DNA of 64,000 nt from Adiantum capillus-veneris (GCA_014529385.2 CM043945.1:155874741-155938740); one strand, 5' to 3'; counted from the stretch's first letter, positions 9,713-20,360 are shown. Notes: generated from the letters alone by a model not told the origin. Program-made: numbers and translations.

Positions 9713-12092
9713 TGATAGCCGTTTTTCGGCTCTTTGTAATTACCACAGTGAGTTACCTCACCCTACCAAAATCACCCAAACACTGTGGCCATCCCTACCA
9801 TTTCACTGTACATAGGCGTGCGTGAGTCACGGGACTTTTCCCATATCTTCTTAAAAAACCCTCAATTAGCTAGTCATTGGGCTAGTTGAGCCAAAAAAAT
9901 AAAAAATATAAAAAATATAAAAAAAATAAGTATATTATGGCCCATGCGTATGTAAATATTTCTTTATATATAGGGCCTAAATAAAAGATTTTTTTCATAA
10001 TTATTTTGGTATTTATTTAAATATTTCTACCTAGGTGTGTGTTATTTATGCTCTGTACATTGCCTCACCATTACCACAATTTTTTCTTACCATTTTTCAT
10101 ACTCTTTATTCCATATAGAAATATTTTCATGTAAGCTTCTCTTATATTTGGTGTAACTCCACCCCAACAAAAATTCAAAAAAACTAGTTTTATTTATGTG
10201 TATATTTTTTCACTATTTTGATTTTTCCCTTCCTACATCTATCTTGTTTTTTTCTAAAAAATTAGAACACCAAAAATATTTATCTTTTTATGGTAGCCTC
10301 ATAATGAGAGAGATTTCTTTTGACCCCTTTATATTTTTTCCACTTATATTATTTATATTTGACATGTACATATTTTTTAGACCCCTCAATATTTGATTTT
10401 CTTAGTTGTACTATTCACTTATATCCTAATCTCAACAATATCTTCAATTATAGACCTACCAAATAAGGTCAAGGGTAGGTGGCATGCATACATGGACTAT
10501 GGAGGGCTCACTCTTGGAGGTATTCAAAAGAATCATCCAAAGAAGGACCCCACAAGGACCTTGCAGTGGAAAAAAACGGTCGATTTTGCTGAATTTTTAA
10601 AGTTCACTTGCTCTCCGAATTTGAAAAGGTGATACAAACAAAAGTTGTAGCTCGTGGGCTGAACCTTTGCCTCAAATTTTTTCATATTTGTTTGAGCTAC
10701 GAGCTGTGAGCTATGATTTTTTTAGTGGACCCCAGTTTTCCCATGCTATGCAGCTACACTCTCTCTTCCACTTTATCATTTTCCTCTTTCACACACACTT
10801 CTCCACTCATCATCCCCATCTCTCTCACCACTCCTCTCTGCACCCTACTCACCTTCTCCTCAACCTTGAAGAATAAGAGAAACCATGGTGAACTCATACC
10901 TCCCACACACAATTGCATTCCAAAATTGACCACCTAGTCTCATTTTTCCTCCTCCAAATTACCCATATCTATAAAAAAAACCACAAAATTCAGCCTCTTC
11001 TCTTAAAAGACAGCATCATGGTGGTTGATTACTCAGCTTCAATTACCTTGTCTCTCAAGGAAGGTCAAGAGTGGAGAAAAAATGTACCGTCAAAGCTAGT
11101 GGCCGTCAACAAGTGTCAAAATTGGCCCTACTCAAGACACTTGGAGCATCAACCTTGTAAGAAATCCACCTTTTCTTACCTCTTAAGAGTTTTTCTTCCT
11201 TATTTGTATCCTACATGGATACTCCCATTGTAAATATCCAATTCCATTTGTAAATTAATACTAACTCTATTAACACTAACCCACTATGAAAAGTCCTATC
11301 ACCTCCATTTCTCTCCTCTCTCTTTCCCCACCAACTTCTTGATAATTCCAAGCAAAAGAAATTAGATAAATTGCTGAAAATCTAACCCAACCATGGTTAG
11401 AGGAGTAACCCTAGCCTTCAAAATTGCTATAAAAGGAGGGTGTAGCTAGCACAAAAGAGAGAGCCATAAGCAAGAGCACTATGCTATAGCTTGAGAAGCC
11501 AAGCTCAACCTCTCTAGAAGGAGCTCTTGAGTGGAAGCTCATTGTCTTATGCACGTGCATGTGTTGTAATAGGGGATTAGCAAGGGAACTATATGCCATT
11601 GTAAGAGAGAGAGTGATCATTCAATTGAGAGTGGGAAATCTATCATTTCTCCTACTAGTGTAAGCCCAACATTTGCTGAATCAAGGAGGGTGGACTTGGA
11701 CTAAGCTTGGATACTTTGTCTCCCTTCCAACGTGAAGTAATGGACAACAATGATGCGTAAGTGTCTTGGTGTTTTTTGTTAAGTTCTTGATAGCTTGTCT
11801 TTGGTGTTGTCATCAATCTAGCCATAAATCCCACATACTGTAAGAGGGCGACAGGGTGGAGAGGACTCCCTTGGCCTTAAGACAGTGATTGGGGTGGCTT
11901 TTCTTGTGATGTGTTGTGGTGAAATTTACGCAAGCTATGTTGAACAAATACTAATCTCACTTTGATTTGTCATGACAGATTTGTAAGAAGGTATTAATGC
12001 AACAAGCACCCCCTCCCCCTTTCTCTCTCTTTCTTAAATATATAGTTGTGTTTGCTTGATCATTGCCGATACGTTTCAAACCAGCCCGAGCA

Positions 12093-12174
<82 letters not shown>

Positions 12175-12433
12175 TTTTAGGGTGTGAGAGTATTCCATTG
12201 GTGTTACGGTTAGTGTAAATTCCTTTCTTGTTTGTGGGTTGCTCTAACGATTCTCCTCTTTTGCGTCCTAGTTCGTTCTTAAACTAGGTGGTGCCCCTTG
12301 TGTCGTTGGGATTTGGCTGTGGGTTTGTTGTTTTGGTTTGTGTTGTGTTGTGCCCCAGCCCCATTGAGCAGCACGGGAGCCTTGAAGGGTGTCTAGAGGC
12401 CACTCTTCTTGTTGCCCGCCCCGGACCGCCTCA
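9713..12433 (+). repeat. 3' LTR of element 1
   Basis: Direct copy of 2-2676. The extra length comes almost entirely from a longer (CT)n tract at 12095-12171, about 76 bases against 30. Substitutions are scattered, for example atgcactatgg against atggactatgg, and gtagttg against gtcgttg. Confidence 0.93.
12095..12171 (+). repeat. (CT)n microsatellite in 3' LTR
   Basis: An uninterrupted CT run of about 76 bases. The same site in the 5' LTR (2385-2414) has about 30, so the tract has changed length since insertion. Confidence 0.95.
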
Positions 12434-12609
12434 CTATTTTCTACACTAATTTGTATTTGTGGTGCATTATTTTCACAGGTAAAACAATACTACTGAATGT
12501 ATCATTACTAGTTTTTAGTGGTGCACACTAGTTTTTAGTGATAAAGAATCACTTTTTAATGTTTTGAAACAATTTAACCAGTTTCGAATGCTAAGTTTAT
12601 TTTTAACAT

Positions 12610-14514
12610 TTGTATACATGTATATTGCACGTGGAGCTTTATTTAAGATTCAAGACAAAGTTTGCAGATATTCAGATTTTTCAACGTTGCTTCGAGTCTA
12701 TGAAACCATTCTTTGTCCGAAAATTGAGGGATCGCTACACTTGCTGTTGTATTGTACATGTACAAATGATTTTCCTTAAAGAGGCAGTAAATCACATGCG
12801 GACTCGAAGTTTTGATCTTCATGGTTCTTGCTGCATGTACAGTTGCCCTATATGCTTTCATCATGATGAAGTTGTCAACCATGGATGTCTTGCATACAAA
12901 AATGCAAGTATGAGTACCGCTTCACTGTTGGAGTTTATACTCTGCCCTATACTTGCAGAACATAGTTTCCATAGCTACCAATGCTTAATGGGAACATGCA
13001 ATGCATGTGGTGTAGGTAATATTCAGATCTGTCCAAGAGAAGAAGTTGAGTAGAGTAAGCAAGTATCTGTGAAGTTTTTTGAAAATATAGTGGGTGCTAC
13101 TGGATTAAACAATGAAGCTGGAAAGAGCACTGTGAAAGACATTGTCCTCAAGAAAATGACTGCCTAAAGAACTTTTGCGAGTGTACCAAGACCACTTGAA
13201 GAAGTATGTCACTGACAATTTTATATTTAGGTGGCAAGCACAACAGTTCAAGGACTGCATTTCTTTGTTTCTAGATGATGTGGTTTTCTCCGTCATTGAC
13301 TTTGCAGAGAACTACTCCTTCAAGGAGAAAAATGAGATCGAGTCAATGCATTGGTACAGTAAGCAGGTCACTATCTTTGTCCTGATTACTTATTTTCGCA
13401 TCGCATTAGGTGCAATAAAGAAGACAATGCACTTTTTTGTCTCAGATGATAAACAACATGACACCTTATTTGTGCAGCATGCTTTTATCTTACATGCTCA
13501 ATGGTTGAGAGATCAAGGGCTAAGCTTTAAAAAACATTGGGGTTGATCAGATGGCGCAGCTTCACAATTTAAAGCAAAGCGACCGTTTTACTTTGTTGCT
13601 AGATATTGAAGCCTTACTGGCATGGAAATGAATTGGAAATTTTTTTTCTCAGGACATGGAAAGGGGGAACATGATGGGGCTGGGGCTGTCATTAAAAGGG
13701 CTCTAACTCATGAGAAATTGAAGCAAAATAGCGTGCGGTTGACTTGTGCAGTTGAAGTTGTCTTTTTTTGAGAATGCATCTCAATACTGGAGCAACTACT
13801 ATGTATGACAAGCAAAAGAGGGAGGTCAGTAGGGTGTTCTGGGAGGTCAAGCTAGGCAATGTTCAGCGATCCCATCAATGGGACTGCAAACCATTGAAGG
13901 GCTCAAGAGCAATGCACTGTGTGAATGGGTATTGTGAGAACAACACTTGTGCATTTCGATCAAAACTGTTGTCATGCTTTTGTTTTCCTTGCAGGCTTGG
14001 CCATTGGAGAAAGTGTATGAACAGATCACATGTGGAGACGTGGCAATATCACACTTTGGAGCCACTTGCTAATGATTCCTAGTCATACGGAGACTCAGAC
14101 AATGAGGAGTTCCATGGTGCCACTTATGCAGGTCATTATGACTCCTTAAGCGATGCTCTCACACTTGGAGACAATTTTGTTGTCACTTCTGAAGAGAAGA
14201 ATGAGGAGGCTGTTGACTTCTACATTTTGAAGTGTGTAGTAGCTAAGGGCCTAACAACTAACGAGCAAATTGATGCATGGGGCAACAAGATAGAGAAGCA
14301 TATTTATATGGTCACGGGCCATTGGTATAAATCCCTACAAGAAAACTTGTATGAGTTGTGGGATAACAAGCTAGTAGTTTTCATATATTCCCTCTTGATA
14401 AGGGCAATAAAGTTCCCTATGGAGCCTATAGTGCTCAATGGCATAGGAGAAGTGTTCGAACTTTCCAATGAAAACCATGAGGCAATATACAATAGCATAC
14501 CCTTTGAATTGTAA
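12610..14514 (+). pseudogene. DDE-transposase-like gene, broken
   Basis: Successive frames give one degraded protein. First comes a Cys/His-rich N-terminal part (12610-13053; RDRYTCCCIVHVQM, CPICFHHDE). The core (13175-13546) contains DFAENYS, SDDKQHDT and FVQHAFILHAQWL. SDGAASQFKAKRPFYF follows in frame after TGA at about 13544-13546, where a Trp codon would fit. Next is GHGKGEHDGAGAVIKR, then after a shift (13768-14082) FWEVKLGNVQRSHQWDC and a Cys-rich CFCFPCRLGHWRKC. The C-terminal part runs at 14227-14514. I know this pattern from uncharacterised, repeated proteins of plants and animals that look like transposases. The Asp residues in DFAENY and SDGAAS are candidate catalytic residues. 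At least two stops and two shifts make it a pseudogene. Confidence 0.6.
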
Positions 14515-14559
14515 ATCAAATATGATTTTATATCATCTAGTGAAAGATTGAACAAGATG

Positions 14560-14900
14560 GAATTGGTGTAAACGTACGATGGAATAGACATGTTGGTTTT
14601 TGAGAATGCTTCACCACTCCCCCCTCCCCCCCCAAACATCACCACTAAAAAGTGTTGCAGTTTCAAAAAAAATCAATAAAAATTTACCACTTTTTAGTGG
14701 TACTAAAGTGGTTTAGCACCACTAAAAAGTGGTTTAGCCCCACTGAAAAGTGGTTAAGAATGCTTCACCACTCCCCCCAAACATCACCATTAAATGGTGT
14801 TGTAGTTCTAGAAAAACTGTTGCAATAACATAATAAAAATTTAACCACATTTTAGGGGTTTAGCACCACTAAAAAGTAGTTCTGAGACATTCAGAAGTGT
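14560..14900. repeat. Intergenic palindromic CCACT/AGTGG repeats
   Basis: Between the converging plus- and minus-strand genes lie several copies of the same palindrome as at the right end, for example accactttttagtggt near 14685 and accactaaaaagtggt near 14718. A further short motif, caccactcccccc, occurs at 14611 and again at 14766. No gene is visible. Confidence 0.7.
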
Positions 14901-15045
14901 AGAGACATATATAGTGCAGAGACAGTAAAGTGCCAGAACTTCTGTATATTACAAAAATTATATTACAACAATTATCTAGAAACGTCTATATATCCACCAA
15001 GAATGTACAATATATAACGTTTCTGGCACTTCCGGATGTACAATC

Positions 15046-15942
15046 TCATTCATCTCCATTTATAACAAAGTGCTCAGAGACTAGACTTGAAAGTTCATCT
15101 TTGGGATTGCTAATGGGGTTTGCCTTTGTATACTCTAGGGTATTGGGGGTTAGTGCCCATCTGCACAGCCATGGGAACAATGTGCGCGTGAGGTAATTAG
15201 GGTCTTGTTCTTCATCAAGAGGATCAAAGGTGGGTGGACATATACAGTTGTCCCAGACATTGCGCAGATTTGTATATCTGGAGTCATCTACCAGCAATGT
15301 CCGAGAGGAGTCGTATTTTGGAAACTTGTTCCAAACATGGTAAAGGGGCTTGAAAGACATAGGTTCACCTGGAAGGTCTCTTGGAGCTCCAGCAATCTCT
15401 TCAAAATACGACCACTTTTCACATTGCTAGTTTGAGAAGAGATCCCTAAAGTAATAAGTCCTATGTTCCCATATGTATGGCTAACATGTACTGAGGATAT
15501 GCTCAATGTTAGCAGCAGTACAAGTGCTCCAAATCATTGCATCTACTATTTGCCTCAAATCCCAAACAAATTGCTCAACATCTCTACGGTAGTATATCCA
15601 CAACTTCTCGTCCACTCTTTTTAGTTTAACTTTGTTGGAAGTTGGACGTGGAGGGTGTTTAAGTTGTCCAGTCTTTGGATCATGTTTGGCTACATCTCGT
15701 TTCACGAATGGTCCATCGAGATCAAGGATGATGAGCTTTTTGATCTTGCAGAAATTCAAAACAAGATATCCCCATCTAGGGCAGTTTGGCGAAATCTCCT
15801 CAATTTCAGGGCAAACTGCTGATTCCTGGTCTTCCTCTACTTTATCTGGTGTTACATCTGCATCCTGCTTAGTTGCTATTTCTTCAACCTTCTCATCTGG
15901 TTCTTGAACATCTCCAATCCAGCTAAGTTCTGCCATAGACAA
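15046..15942 (-). pseudogene. FCP1/NIF-type HAD phosphatase-like gene inside the transposon
   Basis: Read on the minus strand, 15942-15481 encodes an acidic N-terminus, then KKLIILDLDGPFVKR, the DxDx motif of the HAD phosphatases that act on phosphoserine (FCP1/NLI-interacting factor family), then VEQFVWDLRQIVDAMIWSTC. After a short gap containing a stop (TAG near 15430) or a small intron, the frame resumes with QCEKWSYFEE, KPLYHVWNKF and LLVDDSRY, the last matching the second Asp motif, and ends at 15046. Order and spacing fit this family. The residue after DLDG is Pro where many members have Thr, so activity is doubtful. It is probably a captured host gene carried by the transposon; a chance neighbour is the alternative. 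Confidence 0.65.
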
Positions 15943-16314
15943 GTACCATGCCTTAAAAACCTCAATTAGACTGACATATTAACCTTTTCAAAATAAACTT
16001 GAAAAGTATACCTTCCAAGCTATTGATTTCCATTTCATTAATTACCTGAACTTCTATGGCAACAGTCCACTTGGCAAGAGATGCTGGAGAGAAAAAATAA
16101 GCTCTACTTGAAGATGCTCATGATGATGTCGAAAAGAACAATACGAGTACAATAAATAGACAGTCAATGAAAAATATGAGTAGAATAAATAGACAATCAA
16201 TGAGAAATAAACAACTAGTGAACGAAAAATAAAGCCGTCGTTTCATTATCATCAAAATGAGGGTACAAAGACAAAATTACAAAGAGGCTACAAAGCACAA
16301 AAGGTTAATAGGGG

Positions 16315-18613
16315 CTACAGAAGTTTCTTGCAGGACTTTGGTTTGGGAGGTTTAAGGTTGGGTACTTGGAGGTTAGTCTTTTTCCGAGCAGATGAAGGCT
16401 CCTTGGATTTTTTACCTCCTGGAGTAGGCTCTGGAGGCTCGGATGCAACCTTAGCTTTTTTCTTTGGTGTGGCGTGCTCTTCAGTGTTGCTCCTCTTTTT
16501 CCTACGCCCCAAAATCTCTGCACAAACCTCTGAAATAAGAAGTTCTGAGTCCTCATCAGACAAGTTCACTGTTGTATCCTTTTCAATTGGCTTCTCAGAT
16601 GATTTTTCAGCGTCCTCTACGCCCTTGTTCATTGGAGGTTCTGGCTTCAGAGGCAGCTCGGCTGACTCCTTGGATGCGTCACCTTGAGCTCCCACTACAT
16701 TTGCTCTTTTTTCAGCCTTTTGTTGGTCCGGAGTGTCTTCACCTACTTGTTTCTGGGATGTATTCTTATCCCCGCACCCACCACACATGCTATCAATATT
16801 GGGCTTGCATGATGACCCAGCTTGGGAGTGTGCTACATAAAAGACAATGTAATAATACTCAATATTAAGTTATGTGAACATTCAAAGAGAAGAATGTTCC
16901 ACATAATATTACCAATTCCATCAACAGGAGATCCAAAGATGCCTTCCATTGGATCTTTCTTTGCAATTACATGGCAAAAAGAAACAAAATGGTCAAGACA
17001 TGAATCTACAATCAGCTTCATATCATAAGGTATAAAAACATCGATTACCTGTACCAACATGCTCATCCATGTTTGCCTCTCCAGGTGCCCGCAGCTTCGA
17101 AGCATCTTTTAAAGGTTCCTCACATCCATGAAATAGACACTGGCCGGCAGACTTACAGGCAGTTACAAAACAAAGTGGGTGATACGGATGTTGACACTGG
17201 AGCCTGTAGACACCGGTAACAACAGTCTGCATGATAGACATCCCACAAGCAACACAATCACCTAATTGCACACAGCTATTGTCCGATCCCAAATGAACAA
17301 GCGGCCTGACAGGAAGGATAGGCATTCTTGACTTGAACAAATTAATAATCGTTTCCACAAATTGAAGATGCCCTATCGCCACTTCTACTTCCAATAACAA
17401 AGTGTCATGCTGACCCTGTAAAAAAATAGCACTGCGTACTTTATAAAATAGTAGAAGTGTTTGTGCATTACTTTCAAGAGTCTTCATCACTTTATGTGGT
17501 ACCACTTAAGAGTGTTATATAAACACATTTAAGTGGTCTTTTAGCATATAAAATGGTCTCTAACCATTTTTCCTAATTAGAGTTTAACCACTTTTAAGTA
17601 ATATCAACTACTACTAGGTGAATCAATCAAGCTTACATACCTATAATTGTGATGCTTCTTCACCTAGGTTATCGAGATTGTGCACTTCAATATCAAGTCC
17701 CATGTCTTTGAGAGCCTCCTTTCTGATTTAAATCAAGGTCTCAAGCTTTGCCATTGCTCTCGTTTGGTACAAGCCCATCCTTATGCAACTTGAGTTCCTC
17801 CATATCCTTGTTCAGTCTCTCTACGATCTTGGTGGCGCCTTGCATCAAACCAACCTGCTCATCTCTCTTTGTCTTTGATTGATCTAAAGCAATTTTTATT
17901 GCTTCGAGACATTGTTGCTTCTCTTTTAACTTTTCAGTAGCATTAGCCTTCATGTTAGAAATAGCTGCTACATCAGCCGTTGACGCAAAAAATGTAGACC
18001 AGGAAACATTTGACATTCCAAATGTTCCCATCGAGCCAAAGGCCCGCTTCTTTAGAAATTCCTCCTTAGCCTGCCCTAAAAATTGATGTCCACCTGAGTA
18101 TGTCTGCCAGTCAAAGCTTGTGCCAGTACTGACAGTGTAATTAGGCATATTTTTTGCATTAAATTTCCACTCGCTTCCAAGACATGGACCGTTTGTGGAC
18201 CTCCATTTCTCCAATTTCCTATTTAAAGTTTTCTGTTGGCGTAACATTTTGATAACACCTTCAGCATACATAGCCCATGCAACTAAACCTTCAGAATCTT
18301 CAGCGGCCTTGCACTTCTGCCAAATGCACGCCTACCTCATTGTTTGGGGGAGCTCCCTGATATACGTTGTAGTATAACAGGAGACATTCTTCATACATTT
18401 CAGGCCTTAGCCCCTTTAAATGCATCTTCTCCTTTTGGTGGCACTTGTAAAGCCATACACTAAGCCACTCCTCATCTGAGAAATCATCATCACATAGGAG
18501 CTTCGGATCCTGGCGAACCAAGCATAGCCCATATTCGGTATGAAAATCTTTCTTGGTGAAGCAAAAATTTTTTTGAGTGGGTAAGGTTACTCGTGGTACT
18601 GTCCACCTCCCTG
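16315..18613 (-). CDS. Multi-exon transposon protein: coiled coil, RING-like zinc finger, Lys-rich tail
   Basis: The parts appear to be exons of one minus-strand gene. Exon 1, after an acceptor near 18613 (tttttacag), encodes DDDFSDEEWLSVWLYKC. The 18330-17741 part holds KMLRQQKTLNRKLEKW and a Lys/Glu-rich helix likely to form a coiled coil, and then shifts frame. Exon 17418-17048, bounded by tttttttacag and cag|gtaatc, carries C-x2-C (CVACG), CQHPYHPLC and CLFHGC, a RING-like Cys/His pattern. The last exon, from about 16833 to the stop at 16315, is Ser/Lys/Pro-rich with nuclear-localisation-type runs (RRKKRS, PKKKAK). Such a protein could bind the palindromic repeats next to it, as TNPA does in CACTA elements; this is inference. 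Precise splice sites are not proven. Confidence 0.5.
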
Positions 18614-18639
18614 TAAAAACATATAAGAATGCATGTTAA

Positions 18640-19740
18640 TATGTAATGAGCCATAATTAAAGTTGTTTTATCAACAATAAGAAGTGGTTGAAATGATTTC
18701 TGCACCATTCTCAGTGGTACTGCAAAATTTTTAAGTGGTGGTGTACCACTAAATGGTTCTCAACCACTTAAAACTGGTTAGGTAACACTAAAAAATCCTG
18801 CTACACCACTATTTTCTAGTGATACATCCCCTTTTGGTGTTTCTTCACCACTTTAAAGTGGTGCTCCAACACATAAAAGTGGGTTGAACCACTGTTCAAT
18901 TCTTCACCACTTAAAAGCACTTTACCACCACTTTTAGCAAAGATGCAGAACTAACGATTATTGCACTTTTGTAAAGCATCACTAAAAAGTGGTTCTACAG
19001 CACTGAAAGTGGTTGACCATCACGCACCACCACTTAAATGTGATTTGAACAACAAAAAGTGGTGTTTACCACTTTATACCAAATAACGTTCAGGTTAAGA
19101 AGCACCACTTTTCAGTGGTCCTACACACTTTTAAGGTACCGAATAACGTTCTAGTTAAGAAGCACCACTTTATAGTGATGTTCACCACTTTATAGTGGTC
19201 TTCACCATTATAAACACCACTTAAATGTGATTTGAACCACAAAAAGTGGTGAGCACCACTTTATTGGTGTTTACCACTTTAAACCAAATAACATTTAGGT
19301 TAAAAAGCAGCACTTTTCAGTGGTTTTACACACTTTTAAGGTACCGAATAACGTTCTAGTTAAGAAGCACCACTTTATAGTTGTGTTTACCACTAGAAAG
19401 TGGTACTTCTTAACTAGAACGTTATTCGGTACCTTAAAAGTGTGTAAAACCACTGAAAAGTGGTGCACCATCGCGATGCTTCGCTTAAAAGTGATGCTTC
19501 ACCACAAAATAGTTAGGGTTTTCCACTGGAAAGTGATGCACCCATTGTATCTCCAGTTTTTACTAGAACCTTACCTCTTTTTAGTGCTTCCCAGCACTTT
19601 AAAGTGGCCCAACATTAAAGGGTGTTGCAGGTGCACCACTTCAACACAGCCTATCAGTGGCGTTTTACCCATAAAAAGTGGGCTTCACCCACTTGATATT
19701 TACTAGTGGTGTGCACACTACTTTTTCCTAATAAAGCAAC
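18640..19740. repeat. Dense subterminal array of CCACTTTTNAGTGG palindromes
   Basis: Dozens of short units such as ccacttttcagtgg, ccactttatagtgg and accactgaaaagtggt occur in both orientations over 1.1 kb. Most are themselves palindromic. Inside the array a unit of about 190-205 bases is repeated in tandem (about 19027-19212 and 19213-19390). The sequence is AT-rich, without a coding frame longer than chance. Confidence 0.85.
19307..19466. repeat. Large inverted repeat (hairpin) within the array
   Basis: 19307-19374 and 19398-19466 are reverse complements over about 68 bases with about two mismatches, separated by about 23 bases. Both arms contain gtaccgaataacgttctag or its complement. Confidence 0.9.
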
Positions 19741-19791
19741 ACTTTAATTGAATCCATGGGGGAAATACCTGCATCTAACCTACTGAACATT

Positions 19792-20000
19792 TTTCTTCTT
19801 AGGTGTACCCTTGGGGGACTCGGAAGTTCTTTTTGTAGCATGCATGTGCAAAAAATTCAAAAATTTTACAAGACATAAAACCAATTTTAGAAATGCATGC
19901 ATGATGCATCTAACGTGTTTTGATAGGCGACTTCTGCATAGAGCTCTTTCCCTTCCTAGGTGTACCCTTGTCAGAGTCTGAAGGTCCTTTTGTAGCCTAG
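19792..20000 (-). other. Two exon-like repeats encoding a KGTP(R/K)K peptide
   Basis: On the minus strand, 20000-19940 can be read ATKGPSDSDKGTPRKGK and 19840-19780 ATKRTSESPKGTPKKK. The two 45-base segments are about 160 bases apart in similar surroundings. They may be duplicated exons of a basic nuclear protein, or a degraded part of the minus-strand transposon gene that starts downstream. No intact frame links them. The call is tentative. Confidence 0.3.
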
Positions 20001-20052
20001 TTCTTCATCTTGAAAAAATCACAAATGCCACATAGATACAAGATCAATAGTT

Positions 20053-20180
20053 AAATGCATTCATGCTTGAACCTGCATGATGCATTTGTATAAGCATGCA
20101 CACACAGTTGATAAAATCTGCATTCATGCTTCAAGCTGCATGATGCATTTTTATAAAGCATTCACAAGGGTGATCAATTA
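20053..20180. repeat. 66-base direct duplication
   Basis: gcattcatgcttgaacctg and gcattcatgcttcaagctg begin two units at about 20058 and 20121, each followed by catgatgcattt and a run ending in a cattcac/gcacac stretch. This is a simple tandem duplication without coding content. Confidence 0.6.
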
Positions 20181-20264
20181 GATGTGCACAATGCATATAC
20201 ATTCCAAAAATAAATTCTAAACTTACACATGCATCATTAATAGTTACAATCCATGATTATCTTG

Positions 20265-20360
20265 GCACCCAACAGAGGGCAGACCATATCGCCAGGGGTT
20301 GAACCTGGGTACTTACGCACCCACCCATTCACTTTAACCACTAGGCCAAGCCCCCTTTGG
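20265..20360 (-). mobile_element. tRNA-derived SINE (or tRNA-like retropseudogene)
   Basis: On the minus strand the 96-base unit has an A box tggcctagtggttaaag (20348-20332) and a B box ggttcaacccctgg (20305-20292), the internal RNA polymerase III promoter of tRNA genes. It is flanked by ttatcttg at 20257-20264 and 20361-20368, an 8-base target duplication. There is no poly-A tail and no obvious cloverleaf, so a plant SINE with an unusual tail is more likely than a tRNA gene. Confidence 0.65.

Larger units (their letters stand above)
2..12433 (+). mobile_element. Complete Ty3/gypsy LTR retrotransposon, Tat/Ogre type (element 1)
   Basis: Two near-identical direct repeats of about 2.7 kb, starting TGATAG and ending CCTCA, flank a 7 kb interior. 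The interior has a leader with extra coding units, then gag, protease, RT, RNase H, a second RNase H and integrase. A second RNase H domain between RT-RNase H and integrase, long LTRs and an extra ORF before gag are known traits of the Tat/Ogre branch of Ty3/gypsy. Aligned by eye, the LTRs differ at about two dozen sites over 2.6 kb, roughly 1 percent, so the insertion is young. One in-frame stop and one frameshift make this copy probably non-autonomous. The single base left of the 5' LTR (g) does not match a duplication of the sequence right of the 3' LTR (ctatt), so no target duplication is confirmed. Confidence 0.93.
12434..19740. mobile_element. Decayed multi-gene DNA transposon with subterminal palindromes
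   Basis: The block carries a DDE-transposase-like plus-strand gene and two minus-strand genes, all set among short palindromes of the type CCACTTTTNAGTGG. These are sparse at 12500-12560 and 14640-14880 and dense at 18640-19740. A related sequence around a GTGCACAC core occurs at 12516-12560 and 19702-19750, near both edges. Short binding-site arrays inside both ends plus an accessory DNA-binding protein recall the TNPA/TNPD arrangement of CACTA elements, but I find no secure terminal inverted repeat or target duplication. The left end may have been cut when element 1 inserted. The superfamily is therefore left open. Confidence 0.6.

Noticed and set aside
12432-12440. The bases cacta at the junction of LTR and flank look like a CACTA transposon end.
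   Set aside because: The ca belongs to the LTR end (shared with 2675-2676), so the word arises across the junction; no matching right end was found.
20281-20348. A functional tRNA gene on the minus strand.
   Set aside because: A and B boxes are present, but no cloverleaf closes and direct repeats flank the unit, so a SINE fits better.
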